In this document: one piece after another, positions 47,096-56,366 of the stretch
Layout of the letters: every line of letters begins with the position of its first letter
How positions within the stretch are numbered: the first letter of the stretch is position 1
Assembly (NCBI RefSeq): GCF_008802355.1
Contig: NZ_VZRA01000001.1
Location: 1,110,525-1,174,524, forward strand
Source of the DNA: Oryzomonas sagensis
GTDB lineage: Bacteria; Desulfobacterota; Desulfuromonadia; Geobacterales; Pseudopelobacteraceae
Direction of reading: 5' to 3'
Length of the DNA stretch: 64,000 bases
Notes under the pieces: generated by a model
Told to the model about the DNA's origin: nothing
Database searches by the model: none
What the model saw: the letters and a program-made list of their open reading frames with translations, nothing else
Position numbers and translations under genes: made by a program

Positions 47096-47174
47096 CTCAG
47101 AACGTATTTTTACCACGTTCATATTATCCCGCTCGATTGAAACGGCATCCCGGCGTAACTAAATTTGCTATAGA

Positions 47175-47468
47175 AACGCCATGCACATCACCGTCAGCGT
47201 GTTCATCAACGACGACGAGTCCGGCCTGCACCAGGATTTCGAGGAGTGGCTGGAGGGGCTGGCGCCGGAAAAACCCTATTCCCGCTACCGTCACAACGGT
47301 TACGAGGACAACGCCGACGCCCACCTCAAGCGGACCATCATGGGGCGGGAAGTGGTGGTGGCGGTGACCGACGGCAAGCTGGACCTGGGGCCGTGGGAGC
47401 AGATTTTCTACGGCGAGTTCGACGGCATGCGGAAAAAGCGGGTACTGGTGAAGATCATCGGGGCGTAG
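47175..47468 (+). pseudogene. Diverged 3' fragment of yjbQ
   Basis: This 294-bp segment corresponds to the last two-thirds of yjbQ (44847-45140) at about 94% DNA identity and the same length. It keeps the reading frame to a stop (ending [12 protein letters not shown]) but lacks the first 41 codons and a ribosome site. It marks the right border of the AT-rich insert and probably is the original chromosomal 3' end. Confidence 0.85.
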
Positions 47469-47514
47469 GGCAGCCCCTTGCAGGCACAATTCCGAATCCG
47501 AAAAGGAGGATGTC

Positions 47515-48021
47515 ATGCCACAGACCGACGACCTGAAGCGGTACCGCTGCTCCGAGATCTTTTCCCAAGCCACCGGCGTGGAAATCCGCGAGGCGTTCAA
47601 GGCCCACGAGGAGGGAGGACAGGTCACGGAGCGCGCCGGCAGGGTGCAGTTGCGCTTCTTCAAGCTGACCCCCAAGACCAAGCCGGACGAGGTGACCCAG
47701 ATCCGCTTCATCTGCGAACCGGACGAGGCCTTTGCCCTGGGGGTGATGATCGCCCAGGTGGCGGCCTCCTCGGCCCCGTGCAAGGAAAAGCTCGCCCCCC
47801 ACAAGTTCCCGGGCAGCGAGCAGGCGGCGGAGACGGTGACCACCCTGGCCGTGGAAAAATGGGAACGGGGCGGAAAGAGCGGCTATGCGCTCACGGTGGG
47901 GCGCGGCAAGGATTTCATCAGCGTGCCGGTGCCCCTGGGCAAGTTCCTCTTCGCCGGAGAGTTCCTCAAGTCCCTGGCCGTGGAACAGTGCTGGGTGGAG
48001 CGGCCGGAGAAGAAGCACTAA
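47515..48021 (+). CDS. Conserved hypothetical protein
   Basis: The 168-residue soluble protein is not recognised. It has no signal peptide or membrane helix, is rich in Lys and Glu, and has one region, RFICEPDEAFALGVMIAQVA, that looks like a helix after a beta strand. An AAGGAGG site 6 nt before the ATG and normal high-GC codon use support a real gene native to this genome. It ends 2 bp before MITE-like repeat copy 3. Confidence 0.7.
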   Translation: MPQTDDLKRYRCSEIFSQATGVEIREAFKAHEEGGQVTERAGRVQLRFFKLTPKTKPDEVTQIRFICEPDEAFALGVMIAQVAASSAPCKEKLAPHKFPGSEQAAETVTTLAVEKWERGGKSGYALTVGRGKDFISVPVPLGKFLFAGEFLKSLAVEQCWVERPEKKH

Positions 48022-48023
48022 CG

Positions 48024-48286
48024 GGTTGTTGAAAAACAGCCATCGGACCTTCGTCCTCGAAAGCCCTTTTGTAACTGAGGCCTTTGGCCTCACCCTTCGG
48101 GCGCCTTCGCGGTCCAATTTGGCAAGCTGAATTGTGCGGCGTAGCGCCCCTCATCCTATCCTTCTCCCAAAGGGAGAAGGAATACCGTTACCCTCTCCCC
48201 CTGGGAGAGGGTGGCCAAAGGCCGGGTGAGGGCGCCTCCGCGGTGCTTCCTGCGGGTGCGACGATCTGACTATTTTTGAACAACCT
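48024..48286 (+). repeat. MITE-like intergenic repeat, copy 3 (longest)
   Basis: The 263-bp copy has the same terminal sequences as those at 1044 and 2732. The core is expanded and contains two perfect hairpins, CCTTCTCCC-AAA-GGGAGAAGG and CCCTCTCCC-CCT-GGGAGAGGG, and an extra left segment. It starts 2 bp after a stop codon, as copy 1 starts 1 bp after one. Confidence 0.8.
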
Positions 48287-48306
48287 GAGTTTTCAGAGAC
48301 CTACAA

Positions 48307-49233
48307 GTGTCCCAACCCAAACGGTATAATACCTTTTCCGACGAGTTGAAGCGCATCTTCGGCTGCAAGGTGCAACGCATCTCCGTGGATGCCGGCTTTA
48401 CCTGTCCCAACCGGGACGGGACCCTGGACCGGGCGGGGTGCATCTTCTGCGGCGGGTCCGGCTCCGGGGCCTACAGCATCCGTCCCGAACTCTCCGTGGC
48501 CGCCCAGGTGGAGGACGGCAAGGAGGTCATGCGCCGCAAGTACCGGGCGGAAAAATTCATCGCCTATTTCCAGGCCTATTCCAATACCTACGCGCCGGTG
48601 GAACATCTGCAGGCGCTGTTCGACGAGGCGCTCTCGGTCCCCGGCGTGGTCGGCATCATCGCCGCCACCCGACCCGACTGTCTGCCCGACCCGGTGCTGG
48701 ATTTCCTGGCCCGCCTGGGGGAGCAGACCTATTTCTGGCTGGAGCTGGGGCTGCAATCCATCCACGACAAGAGCCTGGCGCTCATTAACCGCCGCCACGA
48801 CTACGCCTGTTTCGTGGATGCCCTCGAACGGGCCAAGGCCCGCGGGATACGGGTCTGCGCCCATGTGATCCTGGGGCTGCCGGGGGAATCGCGGGAGGAG
48901 ATGCTGGCCATGGCGGGCGAACTGAACCGCCGCGGCGTGGACGGCGTCAAGCTGCATCTGCTGCATGTGATGAAGGGAACCCGCCTGGCGGAGATGTACG
49001 GGCGGGGCGAGGTGGCACTGCTGGACCGGGACGGCTACGCCGGACTGGTGTGCGATTTCCTGGAACTGCTCGATCCGACGGTCCTGATCCATCGCCTGAC
49101 CGGCGACGGGGGGCGGGACAACCTGGTGGCGCCCCTCTGGTCGCTGAACAAGTTCGAGGTGCTCAATCTGATCGATGCCGAACTGGAGCGGCGCGACAGC
49201 CGGCAGGGGATGAGGTTTTCCCTGAACCCGTGA
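48307..49233 (+). CDS. Radical SAM protein of the TIGR01212/YhcC family
   Basis: The 308-residue protein has the N-terminal RYNTFSDELKRIFGCKVQRI block and a variant radical SAM cluster motif, CPNRDGTLDRAGCIFC, with a long spacing between the first two cysteines. WLELGLQSIHDKSLALINRRH and HVILGLPGESREEMLAMA are typical of the family. The reaction is unknown. The GTG start at 48307 lacks a strong ribosome site; it comes 20 bp after the repeat element, which could influence expression. Confidence 0.9.
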   Translation: MSQPKRYNTFSDELKRIFGCKVQRISVDAGFTCPNRDGTLDRAGCIFCGGSGSGAYSIRPELSVAAQVEDGKEVMRRKYRAEKFIAYFQAYSNTYAPVEHLQALFDEALSVPGVVGIIAATRPDCLPDPVLDFLARLGEQTYFWLELGLQSIHDKSLALINRRHDYACFVDALERAKARGIRVCAHVILGLPGESREEMLAMAGELNRRGVDGVKLHLLHVMKGTRLAEMYGRGEVALLDRDGYAGLVCDFLELLDPTVLIHRLTGDGGRDNLVAPLWSLNKFEVLNLIDAELERRDSRQGMRFSLNP

Positions 49234-49390
49234 CGCCTCCATGCCTCCGCTGGTCCGGAAGGCCTCTGCCTTTGTGTTTGAATGATGTGCAACAGACAGT
49301 CGGGGGGCGTCCGGGGGCGTGGGATGTTACGGCATGGCGGCGTGCGGGCCCCGGCTCTTCCGGGCGCTGCGGCATTCCGGCGTCCCGGAT

Positions 49391-50401
49391 TCAGCCTCTC
49401 CCCAGCACGACAAAGCCGATGAACGCCAGGTAGAAAATCCCCCCCGCCAACAACGTCCCCGGCGTCAGGTGCCGTTTCCAGCGGATCTGGCAGTAGGCCA
49501 TCCCCACCGAAGCGAAGGTGATGCCCACGGTGGTCAGGGCCGTGGCCTCCAGCCGCCATTCGGTCATCAGGATGCCGATGGCCGTGATGACCGCCCCCTG
49601 AAAGACCATGGCGCCGGTGATGTTGCCGATCGCCAGGGTATCCTTCCCCTTGCTGATCCAGATGACGCTGTTGAACTTCTCCGGCAGTTCGGTTGCGATC
49701 GGGGCGATGATCATGGCCAGCACGAAGGCTGAAATCCCCATCTGGGCCGAGATGACCTGGACCTTTTCCACAAAGATATACGAACCCCATACGATCAGGA
49801 GCAGTGACCCGAGCACTTGGAACGTGATGATGCTCATGTGGGGGTCATGGGATTTTGGCGCAAAATAGCACGGGTCCAGGTCGGCCTCCTCGACCTCGTG
49901 ATTGCCGTTGCCCCCCCGCAGGGTCCTGAGCACGTAACCGCCGTAGGTCAGGAGCAGCGCCAGGGCGATGAAGGTCTTGATCACCGGGTGCCCCCCCAGG
50001 AACGAGGCGGCGATGGCCAGGGCGTAGAGTGCCATGAAGTATTCCATATCGCGGCGCATGACGATGGTGTCCACCCGCATGACCGGGTAGTCGTCCCTCT
50101 TGCCGCGGTTGACCATGACCGCGATCCCGCTGATGCAGAAGGCCAGGGTGCCCAGCATGAAGGGGGCGCCGATGATGGCCCCCACGCCGATCTCGTGGCC
50201 GGCGGCTTTGGAACCGAACAGGATGGCGATGATCGGCACCAGGGTCTCGGGCAGGGCCGTGCCGATGGCGGCAAAGATACTCCCCACGGCGCCGTCCGAC
50301 AGGTTCATCTTCTTGCCGAACCACTCCAGGCCGTTCGTAAAAACGGTCGCCCCCAGCAGGATGATGCCCAGGGCGACCACCAGCAATAACCAGTTGATCA
50401 T
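49391..50401 (-). CDS. Sodium/calcium exchanger (CaCA) family membrane protein
   Basis: The 336-residue antiporter has about ten membrane helices and the two alpha repeats of the CaCA superfamily: SIFAAIGTALPETLVPIIAI in the first half and MIIAPIATELPEKFNSVIWI in the second. Acidic residues in both repeats bind cations. It would exchange Ca2+ or another cation against Na+ or H+. It lies beside the potassium genes in the same direction, 53 bp after the kup stop, and may belong to the same ion-homeostasis cluster. Confidence 0.87.
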   Translation of the reverse strand: MINWLLLVVALGIILLGATVFTNGLEWFGKKMNLSDGAVGSIFAAIGTALPETLVPIIAILFGSKAAGHEIGVGAIIGAPFMLGTLAFCISGIAVMVNRGKRDDYPVMRVDTIVMRRDMEYFMALYALAIAASFLGGHPVIKTFIALALLLTYGGYVLRTLRGGNGNHEVEEADLDPCYFAPKSHDPHMSIITFQVLGSLLLIVWGSYIFVEKVQVISAQMGISAFVLAMIIAPIATELPEKFNSVIWISKGKDTLAIGNITGAMVFQGAVITAIGILMTEWRLEATALTTVGITFASVGMAYCQIRWKRHLTPGTLLAGGIFYLAFIGFVVLGRG

Positions 50402-50454
50402 GATTGGATGACGTTCTTTCTGCGTTGAAATGGGGCAGCTAAATTTTCACGCAT

Positions 50455-52275
50455 CTACATCTCAACACGGGTAATGACCCCTTGCAGCTTGGCTGCGGGG
50501 AGTTTGTTGAACTGCACGAAGTTGGGGGTCAGTTTCTTGATGGCGGAGAAGACCTTCCAGACCGGGTTGGCGGTGGCGATGTCCTCGATGCCGTAGAAGA
50601 TGACCTTTTCCAGGATGCCCTTATCCTTGAGCAACTGTTCGATGTCGAACATCTCCATGTAGCCGGCGATGACTTCAAAGGCGTCCAGGCCGGTTCCCAG
50701 GCCGGTGGTCAGGTTGCTTTTCAGGCCATAGGGCTCGTCCGTGCGGATGATGGAGATCAGCACATTGCGCTCGTAGATGATGTTGCTGCGGATGGTGCAG
50801 TGCACGAGGTACGGCGGGATGGTGTCGTACTCCTTGACGAAGAACAGGCCGGTTCCGGCTATGTGCCCCTTGTGGTAGATCTGCTCGTAACTCATCAGGT
50901 AGGTTTCCAGGTCCAGCGGCTTCAGGGCGCGGTACAGGGCCCGCTGTCCCTTGGTCCAGATGAGGATGGCCCCCAGGGGGATGGATGCCAGAATCAGCGA
51001 CCAGTAGCCGCCGGCAGGGAGTTTGTGAAGATTCGACGTCAGGAAGGCGGCGTCGATCAGGGTCACGAACAGGGCCACCGGCACCTTCCACTTCTTCTTG
51101 GTGCGGGAGAAGATCATGACCATCATGATGCCGGTGATGGTCATGGTGCCGGTCACCGCCAGGCCGTAAGCCGCCGCCAGGTTGTCGGACTTCTTGAAGA
51201 TCAGCATGATCATGATCACCAGGGCCAGCAAGAGCCAGTTGACGGCGCCGATGTAGATCTGCGATTTGAGGTAATGGGAGGTGTAGTCCACCTTCAAGAG
51301 CGGCAGGATACGGGTGGTGATACCCTGGTAGACGATGGAAAACACGCCGCTGATCAAGGCCTGGGAGGCGATCACCGTGGCCATGATGGTCAGTACCAGA
51401 AAGGGGACATACAGCAGCGCCGACTGGGACTGGACCATGCCGAACAGGATGTTCTTGGCGTCGGGATGGGTGATGATGAAGGCGCCCTGCCCCAGGTAAT
51501 TGATCACCAGGGCGACAAAGACCAGATACCAGGCCCGCTTGACCGGCTTGCGCCCCAGGTGCCCCATGTCGGCATAGAGCGCCTCGCCGCCGGTGGCGCA
51601 GAGGATGACCTCCGACAGGACAAAGAAACCGGCCAGGCCGTTTTTGGCCAGGAACGCGATGGCGTAGTGGGGGCTCATGGCGGCGATGATGCCGGGAAAG
51701 GAGGTCAGGGAGAGGGTGCCTGAAAGGGTCAGGGAGGCGAACCAGACCAGCATGATCGGCCCGAAGGCCTTGGCCACCTTGTCGGTTCCCTTGAACTGGA
51801 AGATGAACAGGATTATGGCGATGACGGCGGCGCCCAGTATGATGGCGCCTTGGGAGAGGCCGCTCAGGGACGGGATCAGCAGAGCCCCTTCCACGGCCGA
51901 GAGGATACTGATGGCCGGCGTGATGACACCGTCCCCCAAGAGCAGGGCGACACCCAGGTAGGAGAGAAAGGTCACGAAGACCATCTGGCGTCCCGGCTTG
52001 ATCATGCGCACCAGGATCTCGCGCAGCACGATGGTCCCCCCCTCGCCCTTGCGGGAGAGGCTCATGGCCAGGAGGGCGTACTCGATGTTGACCAGGATCA
52101 TCAGGGTCCAGACGATCAGGGAGATGATGCCGAAGACATTCTCCTGGGTCGGCTTGGTCAAGGCGATGATGACGGTCAGGGTATAAATGGGGCTGGTACC
52201 GATGTCGCCGAACACCAGTCCCATTGATTTGATGATGCCGCCCCAGTAGGAGTCGGCTTCCACATGTTTTACCAC
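50455..52275 (-). CDS. kup: Low-affinity potassium transporter Kup
   Basis: The 606-residue K+:H+ symporter has the Kup start KSMGLVFGDIGTSPIYTLTV, 12 membrane helices, LLGDGVITPAISILSAVEG and EALYADMGHLGRKPV. The cytoplasmic tail (from about residue 455) is as long as usual. The start is a GTG with GGAGG 6 nt upstream; TTGAGC and TATAAG with 17-bp spacing form its own promoter. It lies downstream of kdpE in a potassium gene cluster. Confidence 0.96.
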   Translation of the reverse strand: MVKHVEADSYWGGIIKSMGLVFGDIGTSPIYTLTVIIALTKPTQENVFGIISLIVWTLMILVNIEYALLAMSLSRKGEGGTIVLREILVRMIKPGRQMVFVTFLSYLGVALLLGDGVITPAISILSAVEGALLIPSLSGLSQGAIILGAAVIAIILFIFQFKGTDKVAKAFGPIMLVWFASLTLSGTLSLTSFPGIIAAMSPHYAIAFLAKNGLAGFFVLSEVILCATGGEALYADMGHLGRKPVKRAWYLVFVALVINYLGQGAFIITHPDAKNILFGMVQSQSALLYVPFLVLTIMATVIASQALISGVFSIVYQGITTRILPLLKVDYTSHYLKSQIYIGAVNWLLLALVIMIMLIFKKSDNLAAAYGLAVTGTMTITGIMMVMIFSRTKKKWKVPVALFVTLIDAAFLTSNLHKLPAGGYWSLILASIPLGAILIWTKGQRALYRALKPLDLETYLMSYEQIYHKGHIAGTGLFFVKEYDTIPPYLVHCTIRSNIIYERNVLISIIRTDEPYGLKSNLTTGLGTGLDAFEVIAGYMEMFDIEQLLKDKGILEKVIFYGIEDIATANPVWKVFSAIKKLTPNFVQFNKLPAAKLQGVITRVEM

Positions 52276-52298
52276 GCAATGCCTCCGAAAAATTACAA

Positions 52299-52327
52299 CT
52301 TATACCACCGGAGGCGTATGCGCTCAA
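52299..52327 (-). promoter_or_regulatory. Putative kup promoter
   Basis: TTGAGC (52327-52322) and TATAAG (52304-52299) on the minus strand are 17 bp apart, about 25 bp ahead of the GTG start. Confidence 0.65.
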
Positions 52328-52469
52328 TGTTTTTTCTGGAGGGGCTTCCGGCGCAGCCCCCATTCCATGGTCTGCCGGTTCGCCACGGCCGCCTGCTCGG
52401 GGGCGCCTCCGGGATAGGGGCCGGGTCCCGCGTCACAGAGGTCAATCTTCATGGCCGCGTCTCGCCGCG

Positions 52470-53174
52470 TTATTCGATAATCTTGAGCCGATATCCCACG
52501 CCCGGTTCGGTGACGATGTAGCGCGGACGTGAAGGGTCCGCCTCGATCTTGCGGCGCAGGTTGCTGACGTTCACCCGCAGCACGTGGGGCTGTTCCTGGT
52601 AGGCGATGCCCCAGATCTGCTTGAGTATCTGGCTGTGGGTCAGCACCTTGCCGGCATGGGTGACCAGCAGCCTGAGCAGGTCGTACTCGGTGGGGGTCAA
52701 GGGGACCTCGACGCCGTTGACGGTTGCCCGGCGGAGGTTCAGGTCGAGGGTGAGGCCGCCGCTGGTAAAAACCGGTTCCGCGGCCTGCTGGAGCGTGCGG
52801 CGCAGCGAGGCCCGGATGCGGGCCAGCAGTTCGCCCACGCCGAACGGCTTGGTGAGGTAGTCGTCGGCGCCGGCGTCCAGGGCGGCGACCTTGTCGTCCT
52901 CCCGCTCCCGCACCGAGAGCACGATGATCGGGACCTGGGACCATTCGCGGATGCGCCTGATGACCTCGATCCCGTCCAGGTCCGGCAGCCCCAGGTCGAG
53001 CAGGATCACATCCGGCCGGAATGCGGCTGCCGCCGCCAGCCCGCTGTGGCCGCCTTCCGCCTCGTGCAGGGAAAACTCCTCGTTGGACAGAATGGTATGG
53101 AGAAAGCGGCGTATCGCCAGTTCGTCGTCGATTACCAGGATGCGGGGCAGGAGGGAACTCTTTTCATCGGCCAT
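52470..53174 (-). CDS. kdpE: Response regulator KdpE (OmpR family)
   Basis: The 234-residue regulator has a receiver domain with Asp60 as phospho-acceptor (DVILLDLGLPDLDG), LSVREREDDKVAALDAGADDYLTKPF, and a winged-helix DNA-binding domain (LTPTEYDLLRLLVTHAGKVL; VLRVNVSNLRRKIE). It closely fits KdpE, the partner of KdpD encoded 109 bp upstream. OmpR-family proteins bind tandem repeats about 11 bp apart, and such repeats stand ahead of this operon and the KimA-like gene. The usual target kdpFABC is not in the window. Confidence 0.93.
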   Translation of the reverse strand: MADEKSSLLPRILVIDDELAIRRFLHTILSNEEFSLHEAEGGHSGLAAAAAFRPDVILLDLGLPDLDGIEVIRRIREWSQVPIIVLSVREREDDKVAALDAGADDYLTKPFGVGELLARIRASLRRTLQQAAEPVFTSGGLTLDLNLRRATVNGVEVPLTPTEYDLLRLLVTHAGKVLTHSQILKQIWGIAYQEQPHVLRVNVSNLRRKIEADPSRPRYIVTEPGVGYRLKIIE

Positions 53175-53283
53175 GTCGCGCGCCCTTTCCGTCAGTCGTG
53201 TTCTCTCTTGAAGGTCTCACAGGGGATGTCCTCCCGGAGGATGCGGCCGGGAAACCCGTCCCGGATACTACTCTGTTCATGCC

Positions 53284-55980
53284 CTACAAGCCCGGCAGGC
53301 TGCCCGGATCGAGCGGCAGGTGCAGCACGATCCCGAGCCCTCCCCCCGGACGGTTCTCCGCCCTGATCGTGCCGCCGTGCGCCTCCACGATCCCCTTGCA
53401 GATGGAGAGCCCCAGGCCGGTCCCCCCGGCGCCCTCGGGGACCGGGATGCGGTAGAACTTGTCGAAAACGCGCTGGAGATCCTTTTCGGGAACGCCGGGG
53501 CCGTGGTCGGTTATCTCGATGATGAGCCGGGTGGCGGAGGTCTTGGCGGCAATCTCGATCGGTGTGGCGGGGGGCGAGTATTTCACGCTGTTCTCCAGGA
53601 GATTGACCAGAACCTGGGTCATCAGAACCAGGTCCATGGGCACCAGCGGCATGACCGGGAGCATCCTGAACGAGATCTCCCGGTTTTCGATGCGCGGCTC
53701 CAGTACCGCCAGGGCGCATCCCACCAGGTCCTGCACGTCGCACGGTTCCAGGTTGAGCCTGACCGCGCCGGCCTCGATGCGGGTCATGTCCAGCAGGTTG
53801 CCGACAAAACGGTTCAGACGCTCGGCCTCGCCGCAGGCGGTATCCAGAAGTTCGCGGCGCGCCGGGTCGCTCAGGTGCGCCCCCTCGTCCCTGAGGCTGG
53901 TGAGGACGCCGGTAACCGATGCCAAGGGGGTGCGCAGGTCGTGGGAGATGGAGTTGAGCAGGGCGCGCTCCAGGTTTTCCCGGGCCTGGAGTACCTGGGC
54001 CTGCTCGGCCTGCCGCGAGAACTGCACCCGTTCCATGGCCATGGCGGCCTGGGTGGCAAAGGCGTCCAGGAGCCGCCGGCTCTCGGTGGAGCGGTACTCC
54101 ACCTCGTTTTCCAGGCGCACCCCCATGACGGCCAGCGTGCTGGCCGGGGTCTGCAGGGGGAGGTAGAGCAGGTCGGCGGAGACGAGGGTGTCGGTCCCGC
54201 GCCCGGCCGGGTGACGGTTGCGGAAGGCCCAGTCGGCCACGGCCTGTTCCTTGGCGTCGATAGTCAGGCCGCTGCTTGCCGCCATGACGTCGAGCCGTTC
54301 CCCCTCGGGCAGGAACAGGGCCACGTGCGCGTTCAGGGCCTCCTCCACATTCCTGATCAGTGCCTTCATGACGGCGCCGATATCCACGGCGGCGGCCAGG
54401 TCCCGGCTCAGGTAGTAGAGGCTCGCGGTTTGCACCTCCCGGGTCCGCATCGCCTCGGCCCGCTCCTTTGATCGGGCCACCAGCGTACTGATGACCACCC
54501 CAACGGTGAACAGGGCGATGAAGGTGATCAGGTATTGGGCGTCGGCCACGGCAAAGGTGAGGCGGGGGGGGACGAAGAAGAAATCGAAGGCCAACACCCC
54601 CAAAAAGGAGGTAACCACGGCCTGTTTCCGGCTGAGGCGCACCGCGGCGACCACCACCGCCAGGAGGTAGAACATGACCATGTTGGTGGGGTCCAGGAGG
54701 GGCCGGAAAAATTCGCACACCACCGAAACCGCAGCGACGAGCAGGAGGCTCGCCCCGTAGCCCCGGAAATCCGGCGCCCCCGGCACGGCCCGCTTCGGCC
54801 GCCGGGCCGCTTCTCCGGGCGATGCGAAGCTGACCACCACCACGTCTATGGCGCCGCTGTGGCGGATGACCCGGTCCACCACGGGGGGGGCAACCAGTTC
54901 GCGCCAGCGCGGCCGGGTCGGTTTACCCATGACGATCTTGGTGACGTTATGCCGCGCGGCATAGTCCAGGATCGCGTCGGTCACCGTGGGGGCGGTGACG
55001 GAGGCGACCTGGGAGCCCAGACTCTCGGCCAGGCGCAGGTCGCGCCACACATGCTCCCGATTCTCCCTGGCGTGTTTGCCGCTGCCCGGGGTCTCGATAT
55101 AGACGGTGTACCATTGGGCCTTCAGCTCTTCCGCCAGGCGGCAGGTGGCCCGGATCAGCTTTTCGCTGTAGGGGCTGCCGCTGACGCAGACCAGGAGCCG
55201 CTCCGTGGCGGCCCAGGGGCCGGTGATGGCCTGAGTCTCCATATAGGCCCGCATCTGGTCGTCCACCCGGGCGGCGGTGCGGCGCAGGGACAACTCCCGC
55301 AGGGCCATCAGGTTGCCCGGCCTGAAAAACTTCTCCATGGCCTTGGCCGCCTGGTTGGCGATGTAGACCTTCCCCTCGTGGAGGCGTTGCAGCAGGTCTT
55401 CGGGGGGGATGTCCACCAGCCTGATCTCGAAGGCGGTGTCCAGCAGGTGATCGGGGAGGGTTTCCCGTACGACCACGCCGGTGATCCGGGCGACCACGTC
55501 GTTCAGGCTTTCGAAATGCTGGATGTTGACCGTGGTGAAGACATCGATGCCGGCGGCCAGGAGTTCCTCCACGTCCTGCCAGCGCTTGTCGTGGCGTGCT
55601 CCGGGGGCGTTGCTGTGGGCCAGCTCGTCCACCAGGGCGATCTGTGGCTTGCGGGCCAGCAATGCGTCCAGGTCCATCTCGGGGAGTCGCACCCCCTGGT
55701 GGATGAACTCCTTCCGGGGGAGGACTTCCAGGCCCTCCAGCAGGGCGTCGGTCTCGGAGCGGCCGTGGGACTCCACGTACCCCGCCACCACGTCGCGTCC
55801 CTCGCTGCGGCGCTGCCGGGCGGCCTCCAGCATGGCATAGGTCTTCCCGACCCCGGCGGCATAGCCGAGGAAGATCTTCAGTTTTCCCCGGTGTGCCTGA
55901 TCCGCCTCGGCTTCCTCGGCCTGGGCGCGTTTCAGGAGGGTTTCGGGGGAGGGGCGGTTGTCGTCGCCGTTAGCGGGCAT
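53284..55980 (-). CDS. kdpD: Osmosensitive K+ sensor histidine kinase KdpD
   Basis: The 898-residue kinase has the KdpD N-terminal domain with Walker A GYAAGVGKT (residues 39-47), a USP-like domain (VSGSPYSEKLIRATCRLAEE), four membrane helices about residues 400-495, a GAF domain, HisKA with His680 (SISHDLRTPLASVTG) and HATPase with DHGPGVP and GGTGLGLSICKGIV. It senses potassium limitation or turgor. The ATG at 55980 is preceded by GAGG; an open extension upstream has no support. No kdpFABC genes are adjacent; Kup and a KimA-like transporter take their place. Confidence 0.94.
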   Translation of the reverse strand: MPANGDDNRPSPETLLKRAQAEEAEADQAHRGKLKIFLGYAAGVGKTYAMLEAARQRRSEGRDVVAGYVESHGRSETDALLEGLEVLPRKEFIHQGVRLPEMDLDALLARKPQIALVDELAHSNAPGARHDKRWQDVEELLAAGIDVFTTVNIQHFESLNDVVARITGVVVRETLPDHLLDTAFEIRLVDIPPEDLLQRLHEGKVYIANQAAKAMEKFFRPGNLMALRELSLRRTAARVDDQMRAYMETQAITGPWAATERLLVCVSGSPYSEKLIRATCRLAEELKAQWYTVYIETPGSGKHARENREHVWRDLRLAESLGSQVASVTAPTVTDAILDYAARHNVTKIVMGKPTRPRWRELVAPPVVDRVIRHSGAIDVVVVSFASPGEAARRPKRAVPGAPDFRGYGASLLLVAAVSVVCEFFRPLLDPTNMVMFYLLAVVVAAVRLSRKQAVVTSFLGVLAFDFFFVPPRLTFAVADAQYLITFIALFTVGVVISTLVARSKERAEAMRTREVQTASLYYLSRDLAAAVDIGAVMKALIRNVEEALNAHVALFLPEGERLDVMAASSGLTIDAKEQAVADWAFRNRHPAGRGTDTLVSADLLYLPLQTPASTLAVMGVRLENEVEYRSTESRRLLDAFATQAAMAMERVQFSRQAEQAQVLQARENLERALLNSISHDLRTPLASVTGVLTSLRDEGAHLSDPARRELLDTACGEAERLNRFVGNLLDMTRIEAGAVRLNLEPCDVQDLVGCALAVLEPRIENREISFRMLPVMPLVPMDLVLMTQVLVNLLENSVKYSPPATPIEIAAKTSATRLIIEITDHGPGVPEKDLQRVFDKFYRIPVPEGAGGTGLGLSICKGIVEAHGGTIRAENRPGGGLGIVLHLPLDPGSLPGL

Positions 55981-56052
55981 GGGGCAAGCCTCGTTGGGGG
56001 GGTGGCATGGTTCCATTATAGCCCATTGCCCCGGTGTGTCCATATCGGAATT

Positions 56053-56262
56053 CTAATGAACAGAAGGGGGATTCCGGTGGAGCGGCGCGGCGGGCATGGT
56101 ATCCCAGGCCTGCTTGTCCGGGTCGAAGACCGGAACCTGGCCCGGCCCATAGGGGGGCGGGGCGATGGTGGTGACTCCTGCCACGTATTTCAGCGTCTCA
56201 TCATTTTCGAACAGCTCGCCGGCATAGATGCCGTTATCCGGGTTGAACTGGTAGACTTTCAT
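56053..56262 (-). CDS. Small conserved hypothetical protein preceding kdpD
   Basis: The 69-residue protein begins KVYQFNPDNGIYAGELF and has a Pro/Gly-rich second half (TIAPPPYGPGQVPVFDPD). This pattern is similar to small domains found next to phage tail-fibre genes, where it is also of unknown function. A strong AGGAGG site precedes the ATG. It stands between the KdpE-like box and kdpD, 72 bp ahead of kdpD, and so is probably the first gene of the kdpDE transcript. Confidence 0.65.
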   Translation of the reverse strand: MKVYQFNPDNGIYAGELFENDETLKYVAGVTTIAPPPYGPGQVPVFDPDKQAWDTMPAAPLHRNPPSVH

Positions 56263-56346
56263 GGCCCGCCTCCTGTGCGCGTTCCTGCTACGATTACAGG
56301 ATATCAGGGGTCTCATAAGGTGTGTGTCAAAATGGGGTGCAGGCCC

Positions 56347-56364
56347 GTCAAGAAGGTATCAAGA
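56347..56364 (-). promoter_or_regulatory. Direct-repeat box ahead of the kdpDE operon (KdpE-type site)
   Basis: On the minus strand TCTTGAT-ACCT-TCTTGAC gives two heptamers with an 11-bp period. The same heptamer occurs four times ahead of the KimA-like gene. Autoregulation by KdpE is the likely meaning. Confidence 0.6.
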
Positions 56365-56366
56365 CT

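Noticed and set aside
45141-47174. Integrase, transposase or tRNA attachment site for the AT-rich insert
   Set aside because: None was found inside or at the borders; the only border feature is the diverged yjbQ duplication.
52276-52469. Possible c-di-AMP (ydaO) riboswitch ahead of kup and a 42-codon ORF at 52324-52452
   Set aside because: Only scattered short matches to the riboswitch core were seen and the order of conserved blocks is wrong; the ORF has no ribosome site and no recognisable family.
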